A stretch of 8,428 bases of DNA from an uncultured Rhodospirillaceae bacterium (GTDB taxonomy: Bacteria; Pseudomonadota; Alphaproteobacteria; Thalassobaculales; Thalassobaculaceae). Below, piece by piece: positions 1 to 7,700 of the stretch. The notes beneath the pieces were generated by a model that was not told where the DNA came from, searched no databases, and saw only the letters and a program-made list of their open reading frames with translations. Position numbers and translations under genes: made by a program. The DNA is taken from the NCBI GenBank assembly GCA_937891725.1, contig CALAHL010000157.1:1-8428 (forward strand), written 5' to 3'. Each line of letters begins with the position of its first letter. Within the stretch, counting starts at the first letter, position 1.

Positions 1-45
1 GATCAAAGCGCCCCTTGGAAATTTTTCTCCGACTTCTTGGCTCAT
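1..45 (-). CDS. puhC: PuhC, photosynthetic complex assembly protein (5' end only, cut by window edge)
   Basis: Only the first 15 codons are present, reading MSQEVGEKFPRGALI, and the frame stays open to the window edge. The ATG lies 17 nt downstream of the puhB stop and follows a good ribosome binding site (GGAAGGG, 6 nt spacer). The short PRGAL stretch before an expected membrane anchor fits what I recall of PuhC N-termini, and the position directly after puhB is the usual place of puhC in purple bacteria. In that family PuhC is a membrane-anchored protein needed for efficient assembly of the reaction-centre/LH1 core complex. The identification rests mostly on synteny, because almost none of the protein is visible. 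Confidence 0.72.
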   Translation of the reverse strand, partial: MSQEVGEKFPRGALI

Positions 46-51
46 CTCCTA

Positions 52-58
52 CCCTTCC
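52..58 (-). promoter_or_regulatory. Ribosome binding site of puhC
   Basis: The minus strand reads GGAAGGG, then TAGGAG, then the ATG at 45-43. The purine-rich GGAAGGG has a suitable 6 nt spacer, whereas the second AGGAG abuts the ATG and is too close to act. This site supports the short puhC start at the window edge. Confidence 0.6.
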
Positions 59-62
59 GTGT

Positions 63-818
63 TTAGCCGGCCGTCGCCACCGGGTCGGACCTGTTCGACC
101 GGGACCCGGCCCAGTCTCGTGCGGCAGCAGATGTGTCCGGTTCAGTTGACACATTCTGCTTCATATCTGGGGCCGATGTCTCGTCTTTCGTGCCGACGGG
201 GCTATTCGACGCAGTTTTTTCGACCTCGGCCTCAGCGGTCGCGTGTTGCGCGAGTGCGTCTGACAGGATGCCGGCAACGGTCTCCGCGTCCCGGATCGAC
301 CGGAAGGCCGGATGCGGCTCCGTCAGCCTCCACGGACGCACATGGGGCCAGAACATGACCCAGGACACCCGGTGGCCGCGTTCGACCTCGAGGGCCAGAA
401 CGCCCGTCCCGTCCGGATCGGTCGCCAGATCCGCCGAGCGGATCAGGTTGAATGGGATCGTCGCGGTGATGGAGAACGCAACACCTGTCCGGAACACCAC
501 CCGTTCGCTGGTGATCGAATAGACCGTGGTCCGCTGCACCATGTAGGCGTAGCCGCACAGGATCCCCATCACCACGATCACCATCGGCACCACCCAGGCG
601 GCCGAGATCAACCCGGTCGCCAGGGTGCCGCCGTCCGCCATATCGATCCCGAACCGCCAGCCCATCAGCAACACGAAGTAGACTGCCAGGCCCCGAACAT
701 GCAGGGCGCTCTTGGCGAAGGCCCACCAGTCAACCGTGCCCTGCCAGAGGATCCGCTCATTCTGCGGCAAACCCGCTGGAATGCCGCGGACCGGTTCGAA
801 ATCGAAGTCGCCGCTCAT
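63..818 (-). CDS. puhB: PuhB, reaction-centre assembly protein with bacterial PH-like domain
   Basis: This 251-residue membrane protein belongs to the PuhB family, which helps assemble the photosynthetic reaction centre, probably through the H subunit, in the cytoplasmic membrane. The N-terminal part carries LPQNERILWQG (residues 17-27). Hydrophobic segments follow at about 42-58 and 67-93. The stretch RTTVYSITSERVVFRTG (96-112) begins the bacterial PH-like domain, and VSWVMFWPHVRPWRL (151-165) is another family-like block. The start is an ATG overlapping the puhA stop by 4 nt (ATGA), with AGGAA 8 nt upstream, which suggests translational coupling to puhA. PuhB proteins I know are near 210-220 residues. 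Here the extra length is a hydrophilic tail from about residue 192 to the end, rich in Ala, Ser, Thr, Glu and Asp and likely disordered. Confidence 0.93.
   Translation of the reverse strand: MSGDFDFEPVRGIPAGLPQNERILWQGTVDWWAFAKSALHVRGLAVYFVLLMGWRFGIDMADGGTLATGLISAAWVVPMVIVVMGILCGYAYMVQRTTVYSITSERVVFRTGVAFSITATIPFNLIRSADLATDPDGTGVLALEVERGHRVSWVMFWPHVRPWRLTEPHPAFRSIRDAETVAGILSDALAQHATAEAEVEKTASNSPVGTKDETSAPDMKQNVSTEPDTSAAARDWAGSRSNRSDPVATAG
131..154. promoter_or_regulatory. 7-bp inverted repeat containing a TGT-N12-ACA motif, upstream of puhC
   Basis: The sequence ATGTGTC, a 10-nt spacer, then GACACAT forms a perfect 7-bp inverted repeat, and inside it TGT (134-136) and ACA (149-151) are 12 nt apart. 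TGT-N12-ACA is the recognition pattern of the redox/light repressor PpsR/CrtJ, which controls photosynthesis genes in several purple bacteria. The repeat lies in the 3' end of puhB, about 86-109 nt upstream of the puhC ATG. It could be an operator, a small RNA hairpin or chance. Binding is inferred from the pattern alone, and no promoter elements were recognised beside it. Confidence 0.25.
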
Positions 819-1609
819 ATGAAGGGTTCCTGCCGGTCAGGGGTGGCATAGAGGGTGCCGGCACCGAAGTAGGCCGTCACTTTTTCTTCCTCAAGAAGCG
901 TGATGGTGCCCGGAGATTTCAGCGGCGGGACGTCACCGAACTGGGTGCTGAGGAGGGCCGACACCTCAACCTTGCCCTTGCCCGGCTGTCCGAACACCGG
1001 CGTGCGGTACACGCTGGCGAACTGCATCGGGATCATCACCGTCTTCGCGGCCTCGCCCACGCCAACCGAGGCTTCGAGGTAGCGGATCAGCGATTCGGAA
1101 ACATCGACCCAGACGTCGGTGACCGTGCCGGCGACCTTGCCGTCACCGCCGACCACCGGGAGACCCCGGGGATCCTTGTCGCGGGCTTCGATCGCGAAGC
1201 TGAGGGCGGATCCGATCGGAACAATACGCGGAGCACCCGTCGGGGTGACATCCGGGACATCGGCGCGTTCCGCCCAGGAACCCGGGCCGACACCTGCGGT
1301 CAGCGGGTTGCCCAGGGGCTCAAGCGGCGCACCCGGCCAGGGGGCAACCGGCTCGGCGTTGATCTGGCGCAGGTCGCGCTTGCCATTGGGGGCATATACG
1401 GTTTCGCCGTTGGCGAGATGGAATGCCTTCGGTGACGGCACCCAGATCACGCCCGTGCTCACCTGTTCGCCGGTGAGATCGTCCTCCAGCGGATAGCCCT
1501 CGCGGCGGTCTTCGCGGCGGATGTAGAAGATCAGACCCGCGAAAAAGATCCAGAATCCGTAAAGCACGATTTGTGCGACGTCGATGTTACTCATGATTTG
1601 ACCAGTCAT
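815..1609 (-). CDS. puhA: Photosynthetic reaction centre H subunit
   Basis: PuhA (264 residues) is the H subunit of the type-II reaction centre. It has one membrane helix and a large cytoplasmic domain that caps L/M and helps route protons to the secondary quinone QB. The helix spans about residues 12-30 (from VAQIVLYGFW). It is followed by RREDRREGYPLE (31-42), then the PRC-barrel-like domain with DPRGLPVVGGDG (146-157), GTVTDVWVDVSE (161-172), KSPGTITLLEEEKV (231-244) and a YATP signature (254-257). D169 and E172 align by eye with AspH170 and GluH173 of Rhodobacter, and GluH173 is implicated in proton uptake. The start is set by an excellent Shine-Dalgarno (GGAGGT, 5 nt spacer). An in-frame Met6 is possible but less well placed. 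Its ATG lies 23 nt after lhaA, and its stop overlaps puhB. Confidence 0.97.
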   Translation of the reverse strand: MTGQIMSNIDVAQIVLYGFWIFFAGLIFYIRREDRREGYPLEDDLTGEQVSTGVIWVPSPKAFHLANGETVYAPNGKRDLRQINAEPVAPWPGAPLEPLGNPLTAGVGPGSWAERADVPDVTPTGAPRIVPIGSALSFAIEARDKDPRGLPVVGGDGKVAGTVTDVWVDVSESLIRYLEASVGVGEAAKTVMIPMQFASVYRTPVFGQPGKGKVEVSALLSTQFGDVPPLKSPGTITLLEEEKVTAYFGAGTLYATPDRQEPFI

Positions 1610-1614
1610 TTCGG

Positions 1615-1620
1615 ACCTCC
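1615..1620 (-). promoter_or_regulatory. Strong ribosome binding site of puhA
   Basis: The minus strand reads GGAGGT, a 5-nt spacer CCGAA, then ATG at 1609. This is close to ideal, fits the high level of H subunit needed relative to biosynthetic enzymes, and favours this start over the in-frame Met five codons downstream. Confidence 0.8.
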
Positions 1621-1632
1621 ATGGTCAGGGGG

Positions 1633-3069
1633 TTAGCCTGGGAACTCAGCCAACCCAAACTTCGAGGACGGTGGCGCTGCCGGGGTTCGCGGGCCCGAAT
1701 ATCGGACCAGCGGACCAATCGCCGCCAAGGTTGCAAAAAGGAGAAAGATTTCCAGGTGATAAACCGCCATATAGCCGGTGGACGGATCCATCAGGGCCTC
1801 CCCGAGGAGGCCTGACTCGGATAACCCTCCGACGATATCTCTCAGGGCGCCGCCGATCGCGATGGCGCTGCCGGCCGCCGTGGCCTGAACGGCCCCCCAG
1901 GCGCCAAGCGCTATTCCGCTCTCCTCGGCTTTCGCCAAGGCCATTGCCGCCGTCAGCGAGCCGACCGCGAACAGACCGCCCCCCAGACCCATCAACGCGG
2001 TTCCGATCTGAAACACGAGTGCCGAGTCGGCGGGAGCCGCGAAAACCAAAAGGGAGAATGCGCCGACGCCGATAATGGCGCCAAAGGCGGCCAGTCGATG
2101 CGGGTTGCCGCCGCGTGCGAGCTTGCGGGCGGACCAGGCAAAGCCGATCAGGGTTCCCAGCGCCAGAACACCGGTGAGCTGTGTCGTTTGGCCCACACTC
2201 ATTCCAAGGATCTCGCCCCCATAGGGTTCAAGCAGGATGTCCTGCATGCTGAACGCTGCGGTACCCAGGAAGATCGCCACCAGAAGCCGGGCCGATTTGC
2301 CGCCATCCATGAAGGCGTTCCAGGACTCTGCAAACCGCGGACGCGGACGATCGGGCGCCGTGCGGGCTGGGTTGCGGGCTTCCTGCTTCCACAGGGCGAT
2401 CATGTTCAGAGCCATCGTGACCACGGCGGCACCTTGGATCACCTTGATCAATCGGACATTTGAGAAGTCCGACAGCAGCTCGCCGAGAATTAGGGCTGAC
2501 CCGGCCATCCCGACCAGCAGCATCACGTACAACATGGCCACGACCCGGGGGCGGCTGTCTTCCGGTGCGAGGTCGGTGGCCAGCGCCAAGCCTGCGGTCT
2601 GGGTGGTGTGAAGACCGGCGCCGACCATCAGGAAGGCGAGGGCGGCGGCGATGGTGCCGGCCCAGACCGGCCCTCCGTCACCTGACAGGATCAGCAATGC
2701 GAACGGCATGATCGCCAGCCCGCCGAACTGCAGGAGCGAGCCGAACCAGATGTAGGGCACCCGCTTCCAGCCCAGCAGAGACCGGTGGTTGTCCGACTTG
2801 AAGCCGATCAGTACCCGGAACGGGGCGAACAGCATCGGCAGCGAAATCATGGCGGCGACCAGCCAAGTCGGCACGTTAAGCTCGACGATCATCACCCGGT
2901 TCAGGGTACCGTTCAGGAGGACGATGGCCATGCCTACGGAGACCTGGAACAGCGACAGGCGGAGCAGTCGGCCGAGTGGAAGCTCAGGCGTGGCGGCGTC
3001 GGCAAACGGAAGGAACTGCGGGCCAACCCGCGTCCATGACCGCGCCAAGGTTTCGCCTAATCTGCTCAT
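1633..3069 (-). CDS. lhaA: LhaA, light-harvesting 1 assembly protein (PucC/BCD family of the major facilitator superfamily)
   Basis: This 478-residue polytopic inner-membrane protein (about 12 predicted segments) belongs to the PucC/LhaA family, whose members help insert or deliver bacteriochlorophyll during light-harvesting complex assembly. Family-type blocks are NGTLNRVMIVEL (53-64), FRVLIGFKSDNHRSLLGWKR (84-103), GLHTTQTAGLALATDL (152-167), QDILLEPYGGEILGM (276-290) and IALGAWGAVQATAAG (386-400). It is called LhaA rather than PucC because it sits between bchM and puhA. The frame stays open 28 codons further upstream, but that part overlaps bchM. The ATG at 3069 gives MSRLGETLARSW, overlaps the bchM stop by 4 nt (ATGA) and matches the usual length of about 475 residues. 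Its Shine-Dalgarno (AAGG about 10 nt upstream) is weak, so translation is probably coupled to bchM. In Rhodobacter, puhA promoters lie within this gene; none was recognised here. Confidence 0.93.
   Translation of the reverse strand: MSRLGETLARSWTRVGPQFLPFADAATPELPLGRLLRLSLFQVSVGMAIVLLNGTLNRVMIVELNVPTWLVAAMISLPMLFAPFRVLIGFKSDNHRSLLGWKRVPYIWFGSLLQFGGLAIMPFALLILSGDGGPVWAGTIAAALAFLMVGAGLHTTQTAGLALATDLAPEDSRPRVVAMLYVMLLVGMAGSALILGELLSDFSNVRLIKVIQGAAVVTMALNMIALWKQEARNPARTAPDRPRPRFAESWNAFMDGGKSARLLVAIFLGTAAFSMQDILLEPYGGEILGMSVGQTTQLTGVLALGTLIGFAWSARKLARGGNPHRLAAFGAIIGVGAFSLLVFAAPADSALVFQIGTALMGLGGGLFAVGSLTAAMALAKAEESGIALGAWGAVQATAAGSAIAIGGALRDIVGGLSESGLLGEALMDPSTGYMAVYHLEIFLLFATLAAIGPLVRYSGPRTPAAPPSSKFGLAEFPG
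2180..2197. promoter_or_regulatory. TGT-N12-ACA motif inside lhaA (possible PpsR/CrtJ-type site)
   Basis: The 18-nt sequence has the form TGTG-N10-CACA, a match to the TGT-N12-ACA pattern bound by PpsR/CrtJ repressors. It lies within the lhaA coding region, about 570 nt upstream of the puhA start, where an internal puhA promoter could lie by analogy with Rhodobacter capsulatus. The motif is short enough to occur by chance, so this is tentative. Confidence 0.18.
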
Positions 3070-3779
3070 CCGAGCGACACCTTCTTTGCCAGTTCTTGTG
3101 CTTGGCTCGTATAGAAGCCACTGATGATCCGTTGGCTGCGACCGACCTGCCATTCCGAGAGAGCGGGGGCCGCGGTCAGGTCCCGGCGCAAACCGTTCTG
3201 CCCCAGCGGCTCAATCGCTGGAGACCGGTCGCTGCGGGGAAACAGTTTTCCCATTCCGTACATCACCGTCAGCAACGGTGTGCGCGGTGCGAACGTAAAG
3301 GCGATCGAGTGACGGGTGCGGGCGGCCAAACCGCTGATAGCGGCAACCACATCGCTTTGGCGGTAGTGGATCAGGCTATCCATCGACACAACATGATCAA
3401 AGGTACCGAGTTCGGGCGACAGCATGTCGCCGACCCGCCAGGTCACCATCGCGGGGTCGATGTCCGTCGGCATCCGCTCTTGGGCGACGTTCACCAGATT
3501 TCCGGATATATCGATTGCGGTGACGCGGGCCCCCCGACGCAGGGCTTCGATCGTCAAGGCCCCGGTGCCGCACCCGGCGTCCAGAAGGGTGCGGCCGGTC
3601 ATGTCGTCCGGGAGGTAGCCCAACAGCGTCGCCCGCATCCGGTCTCGTCCCGCGCGGACGGTCTCCCGGATCTTGCTGACCGGAGCGTCCGAGGTCAGCC
3701 GGGCCCAGGTCTCGGCCGCCGTGCGGTCGAAATAGGTTTCCAGCTGTCCCTTACGCGTCTGGTATGTGGCGGACTGCAT
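3066..3779 (-). CDS. bchM: Magnesium-protoporphyrin IX O-methyltransferase
   Basis: BchM transfers a methyl group from S-adenosylmethionine to the C13 propionate of Mg-protoporphyrin IX, giving the monomethyl ester, the step after Mg chelation. The protein is 237 residues. YFDRTAAETWARLT (16-29) and VSKIRETVRAGRDRMR (34-49) are family blocks. LDAGCGTGALT (66-76) is the SAM-binding motif I, VTAIDIS (86-92) the acidic motif II, and MDSLIHY (133-139) and GKLFPRSDRSP (177-187) are also typical. The frame extends 11 codons upstream to a TTG overlapping the end of bchL. I chose the ATG at 3779 because it has GGGAGA 8 nt upstream, lies 25 nt after bchL and gives a family-like N-terminus. The 3' end overlaps lhaA by 4 nt. 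Confidence 0.95.
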   Translation of the reverse strand: MQSATYQTRKGQLETYFDRTAAETWARLTSDAPVSKIRETVRAGRDRMRATLLGYLPDDMTGRTLLDAGCGTGALTIEALRRGARVTAIDISGNLVNVAQERMPTDIDPAMVTWRVGDMLSPELGTFDHVVSMDSLIHYRQSDVVAAISGLAARTRHSIAFTFAPRTPLLTVMYGMGKLFPRSDRSPAIEPLGQNGLRRDLTAAPALSEWQVGRSQRIISGFYTSQAQELAKKVSLG

Positions 3780-3787
3780 CTCGCCAG

Positions 3788-3793
3788 TCTCCC
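3788..3793 (-). promoter_or_regulatory. Ribosome binding site that decides the bchM start
   Basis: The minus strand reads GGGAGA, an 8-nt spacer, then ATG at 3779. It lies between the upstream TTG (3812-3810) and the ATG, so it serves the ATG and argues against the 11-codon longer form. Confidence 0.6.
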
Positions 3794-3804
3794 GTCTGTC
3801 CTGG

Positions 3805-4704
3805 TCAGTCAAATCCGAGCAACTCGAAGATATCCCGGTCCTTCATCGGATCCGCCGTGAGCGGCTCGGTCCCGGCGTAGAGTGTCGCGGCCAGGCGCAG
3901 ATACTCTTCCTGCACCGCCACGATCTCCGGGGTCGGGTCCATCTCGAACACGGTGGCCTTCATCAGGCGCGAGCGGCGGATGGCATCGAGATCCGGCAGG
4001 TGCGCCATGGTTTTGAGGCCGACAACCTTGTTGTATTTGTCGATCTGATCGGTATCGGCGGATCGGTTGGCGATCACGCCGCCCAGACGCACATCGTAGT
4101 TCTTGGACTTGGCCTTGATGGCGGCCACGATCCGGTTCATCGCGTAGATCGAGTCGAAATCATTGGCGGTGACGATCAGCGCCCGGTCGGCATGCTGCAA
4201 CGGGGCCGCGAAGCCGCCGCACACCACATCGCCCAGCACATCGAAGATCACAATGTCGGTCTCTTCCAGCAGGTGATGCTCCTTCAGGAGCTTCACGGTC
4301 TGGCCGACCACGTAGCCACCACAGCCGGTGCCCGCCGGAGGGCCGCCTGCCTCGACGCACATGACGCCGTTGTAGCCCTCGTAGACGAAGTCCTCGACCC
4401 GGAGTTCCTCCGGGTGGAAGTCCACGGATTCCAGGACGTCGATCACGGTCGGCATCAGCATTTTTGTCAGCGTGAAGGTGCTGTCGTGCTTTGGATCACA
4501 GCCGATCTGCAGGACGCGCTTGCCCAGTTTGGAAAAGGCGACCGACAGGTTCGAGGATGTCGTGCTCTTGCCGATCCCGCCCTTGCCGTAGACCGCGAAT
4601 ACCTGCGCGCCCTCGATCTTGACGGACGGGTCCAGCTGGACCTGCACGCTTCCTTCGCCATCCGGGCGGGTCGGTCGTGCGCGAATATCGTCGAGAGGTG
4701 CCAT
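3805..4704 (-). CDS. bchL: Dark-operative protochlorophyllide reductase, iron-sulfur ATP-binding subunit BchL
   Basis: BchL is the NifH-like reductase of dark-operative protochlorophyllide oxidoreductase. As a homodimer it couples ATP hydrolysis to electron transfer to BchN-BchB, which reduces ring D of protochlorophyllide without light. The protein is 299 residues, near the usual length. The Walker A loop GKGGIGKST is at 40-48. C128 (in GTGCGG) and C162 (in DVLGDVVCGGF) are 34 residues apart and correspond to the two ligands that bind the [4Fe-4S] cluster between subunits; C116 corresponds to the non-ligand Cys85 of NifH. The roughly 30-residue charged N-terminal lead before the P-loop is typical of BchL and absent from NifH. 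The start has GGAGG with a 5-nt spacer and follows bchH by 21 nt. BchN and BchB are expected upstream of bchH, outside the window. Confidence 0.98.
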   Translation of the reverse strand: MAPLDDIRARPTRPDGEGSVQVQLDPSVKIEGAQVFAVYGKGGIGKSTTSSNLSVAFSKLGKRVLQIGCDPKHDSTFTLTKMLMPTVIDVLESVDFHPEELRVEDFVYEGYNGVMCVEAGGPPAGTGCGGYVVGQTVKLLKEHHLLEETDIVIFDVLGDVVCGGFAAPLQHADRALIVTANDFDSIYAMNRIVAAIKAKSKNYDVRLGGVIANRSADTDQIDKYNKVVGLKTMAHLPDLDAIRRSRLMKATVFEMDPTPEIVAVQEEYLRLAATLYAGTEPLTADPMKDRDIFELLGFD

Positions 4705-4709
4705 TTCAG

Positions 4710-4714
4710 CCTCC
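4710..4714 (-). promoter_or_regulatory. Strong ribosome binding site of bchL
   Basis: The minus strand reads GGAGG, spacer CTGAA, then ATG at 4704. It fills most of the 21-nt gap after bchH and fixes the bchL start. Confidence 0.75.
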
Positions 4715-4725
4715 GGTTAAAGTGT

Positions 4726-7700
4726 TCATGCGGCGACCCCGTCGGCCACGCCTTCAAGTCTGTCCTCGAGTTCTTCGCCGGCTTGGCGAAGGGCTGCGAG
4801 TGTGGCGTCGTCGGGGACCCAATAATTGCGTTCGTGAGCTTCCAGCAGACGGTTGGCGACCCGGGCCGAGGCCTTGGGGTTCAGATGCGCCAACCGCTCG
4901 CGCATTTCGGCGTCGAGCACGAATGTCTGGGTGATCTGCTGGTAGACCCAAGGATCCACCTGACCGGTCGTTGCCGACCAGCCGAGGGTGTTTGTCAGCT
5001 GCGCTTCGATATTGCGCACGCCTTCGTAGCCGTGCTCGAGCATGCCTTCGTACCATTTCGGGTTCAGCATGCGGGTTCGGGTTTCCAGTGCCACCTGCTC
5101 ACCCAAGGTGCGGACCAGGCCTTCACCGCGGGTCTGGTCACCGATGTAGATCGGCACGTCCGAACCGGTGGCGCGGCGCACCGCGCGCCCGATGCCGCCC
5201 AGCGTGTCGAAATAGTGGTCGACCGTGGTGACGCCCAGCTCGACCGATTCCAGGTTTTGATATGCCAGATCGACCTCGCCCAACACGCTCTCAAGCAGCT
5301 TGGACTGGTGTCCCGGGCGGCCGTGGCGGTCATAGGCGAAGCATTTGCGCTTGGTATAGGCCTCGGCCAGCTCGTCCTCATCATCCCAGGCGCCGCTGTC
5401 GACCAGCAGGTTGACGTTCGCCCCATAGGCGCCGTCGGCGTTGCTGAACACCCGCAGGGACGCGGTCTCGAGATCGCAGCCGTTCTGCTCCTGATAGACC
5501 AGCGCATGGGCGCGAATGTGGTTCATCTCCAGCGGCTCGTTCTCGGCGGCGGCAGCCATGAATGCGGCTTCCGCCAGCAGCTTGGTCTGCAGGGGCAGCA
5601 GATCCCGGAAGATGCCGGACAGGGTCATCACCACGTCGATCCGCGGACGACCCAACTCCTCAAGCGGGATCAGGTCGGCGCCGCACAGACGCCCGTAGCT
5701 GTCGAAACGCGGCTTCGCGCCCATCAGCGCCAAGGCCTGGCCGATCGGCCCGCCTTCGCTTTTCAGATTGTCGGTGCCCCAAAGCACGATCGCGACCGAA
5801 CGGGGGACGCCCTTTCCGTCGGCGAGGTGTCGGTCGAGCAGGCGTTGCGCCTGGGCGGCGCCGTCGGCAACGGCAAACGCGCTCGGCAGACGGAACGGAT
5901 CGAAGCCGTGCACATTCCGGCCGGTCGGCAGGATTGAGGGTGTGCGGATCAGATCGCCGCCCGAAACCGGTTTCACGAACCGTCCGTCGAGGGCGTGGAC
6001 CAGAGCCTGAATCTCACCATTGACCTGCAGTTTGGCGTCGATTTCGGCCAGTTCACGCAGGTTCTTGATGTGCTCCATATTCGCATTCACGCCGTCTTCG
6101 CGCATCGCGATGTCTTGGGCGGACATGCCGCCCACCAAAAGCGCGATCTGACCCCGGTCCGGGACCACGCCGGTGCGGGCCTCACCCATCGCCGCCAGCA
6201 GATCGACACGCTCTTCGGCGGTCGGGGTCTCACCGACCACGTGCAGACCGTGTGGGATCAGGGTGCTTTCGAGCTCCATCACCTCTTTGAACAGGTCCTG
6301 GACCCGCGCTTCTGCGTCGGACATCGTCCAGGCGGGTTCCAGGGCGGTCAACTCATTGGCCGCACCTTGGGCCTGGATCACCGGCAGCATCTGTTCACGC
6401 TCGACTTCGGATTCCGGCGGCAGCATGCGCCAACGGTCGATCGAGGATTTCAGCTCGGCCAACCCCTTGTAGAGCCCGGCATTGGTGACCGGCGGGGTGA
6501 GGTAGCTGACCAGGGTGGCCGCCGCCCGCCGCTTGGCGATGGTGCCCTCGGACGGGTTGTTGGCGGCATACAGATAGATGTTCGGCACGTCGCCGATCAG
6601 ACGGTCCGGCCAGCAGTCGCCGGTCAGTCCGGTCTGCTTGCCGGGCATGAATTCAAGCGCGCCGTGGGTCCCGAAATGCAGCACCGCATGGGCGCCGAAA
6701 TCTTCCCGGAGGTATCGGTAGAACGCGGAGAACGCATGGGTCGGGGCCAGACCTTTCTCGAACAGCAACCGCATCGGGTCGCCTTCGTAGCCGAAGCCCG
6801 GCTGGATGCCGACCATCACATTGCCGAACATCTCGCCCAGAACCTGGATATTTCCGCCGTCGGTGAGCTGCCGGCCCGGAGCCGGCCCCCAGGCGGCTTC
6901 GATCTCCTGCAGCCACGGCTCCCGCCGCACATGGTCGTCGACCGGGATGCGCGCCATCACATTGGCGTCGGATCCGAGCACGGCGGAATTGCCGCCCAGA
7001 ACCCCGTCCTGCAAATCCTCGACCGAGGCGGGAAGGTCGATCTTGTAACCCTCGTCCGCCAAGCCTTTCAGGGTGTTGAACAGGGACCGGAAGACCGACA
7101 GATAGGCGGCGGTTCCGGTCGCCCCTGCATTGGGCGGGAAGTTGAACAGCACGATCGCCAGCTTGCGGTCGGCGCGCTTGGACCGGCGCAGGGCCACCAG
7201 CTTCTCGACCCGCCGCGCCAGTTGCCGGACCCGCTCGACATCCGGACACATCGCCCGGGCGCTGTCTTTGTTGGTGCACCAGCTGGGATCGCAGTTCGCG
7301 CAGGTCTTGGTGTCGCCGGTGCGGCCACCGAACACCGTCGGCGAGGTGGCTCCGTCCAGCTCCGGAATCGCGACCAGAATCGTGGCCTCGACCGGCAGAA
7401 GCCCGCGATCATTGCCGCGCCATTGCTCCAGCGTCTGGAACTCCACCGCCTGGGCGACGATGTAGGGCACATCCAGCTTGGCCAGCATGTCCTGGGCGGC
7501 GGTCGAGTCGTTATAGGCAGGCCCGCCGACCAGGGAGAACCCGGTCAGGGACAAAACCGCGTCGACGGTCGCCCGTCCGTCCTTCATGAAATACGCCTCG
7601 ATCGCCGGGCGGCAGTCGAGCCCGCTCGCGAAGGCCGGGATCACCTCAAGACCGCGCGTCTCCAACTCCATCAGCATGGCATTGTAGTGCGAGCTGTCGC

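Noticed and set aside
1730..1765. A/T-richer stretch near the 3' end of lhaA as a puhA promoter
   Set aside because: It encodes the hydrophobic last membrane segment of LhaA, and no convincing -35/-10 pair with proper spacing could be read on the minus strand.
1621..1815. Possible small gene on the plus strand at the lhaA-puhA junction
   Set aside because: Most of it is antisense to the lhaA C-terminus, and the 23-nt junction itself is explained by the puhA ribosome binding site.
3070..3153. 28-codon upstream extension of lhaA
   Set aside because: It lies wholly within bchM, does not look like the family N-terminus, and the ATGA overlap at 3069 is the standard coupling arrangement.
2976..3860. 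Open frame of 294 codons on the plus strand opposite bchM
   Set aside because: It is fully antisense to bchM and the ends of lhaA and bchL, low in hydrophobic core patterns and rich in Arg/Gly/Pro/Gln, which is typical of a shadow frame.
3766..5937. Open frame of 723 codons on the plus strand, antisense to bchM, bchL and bchH
   Set aside because: It lies opposite three well-identified genes and is a by-product of GC-rich codon bias. The translation is His/Val/Gly/Arg-rich with no recognisable domain, and no ribosome binding site or conserved neighbour supports it.
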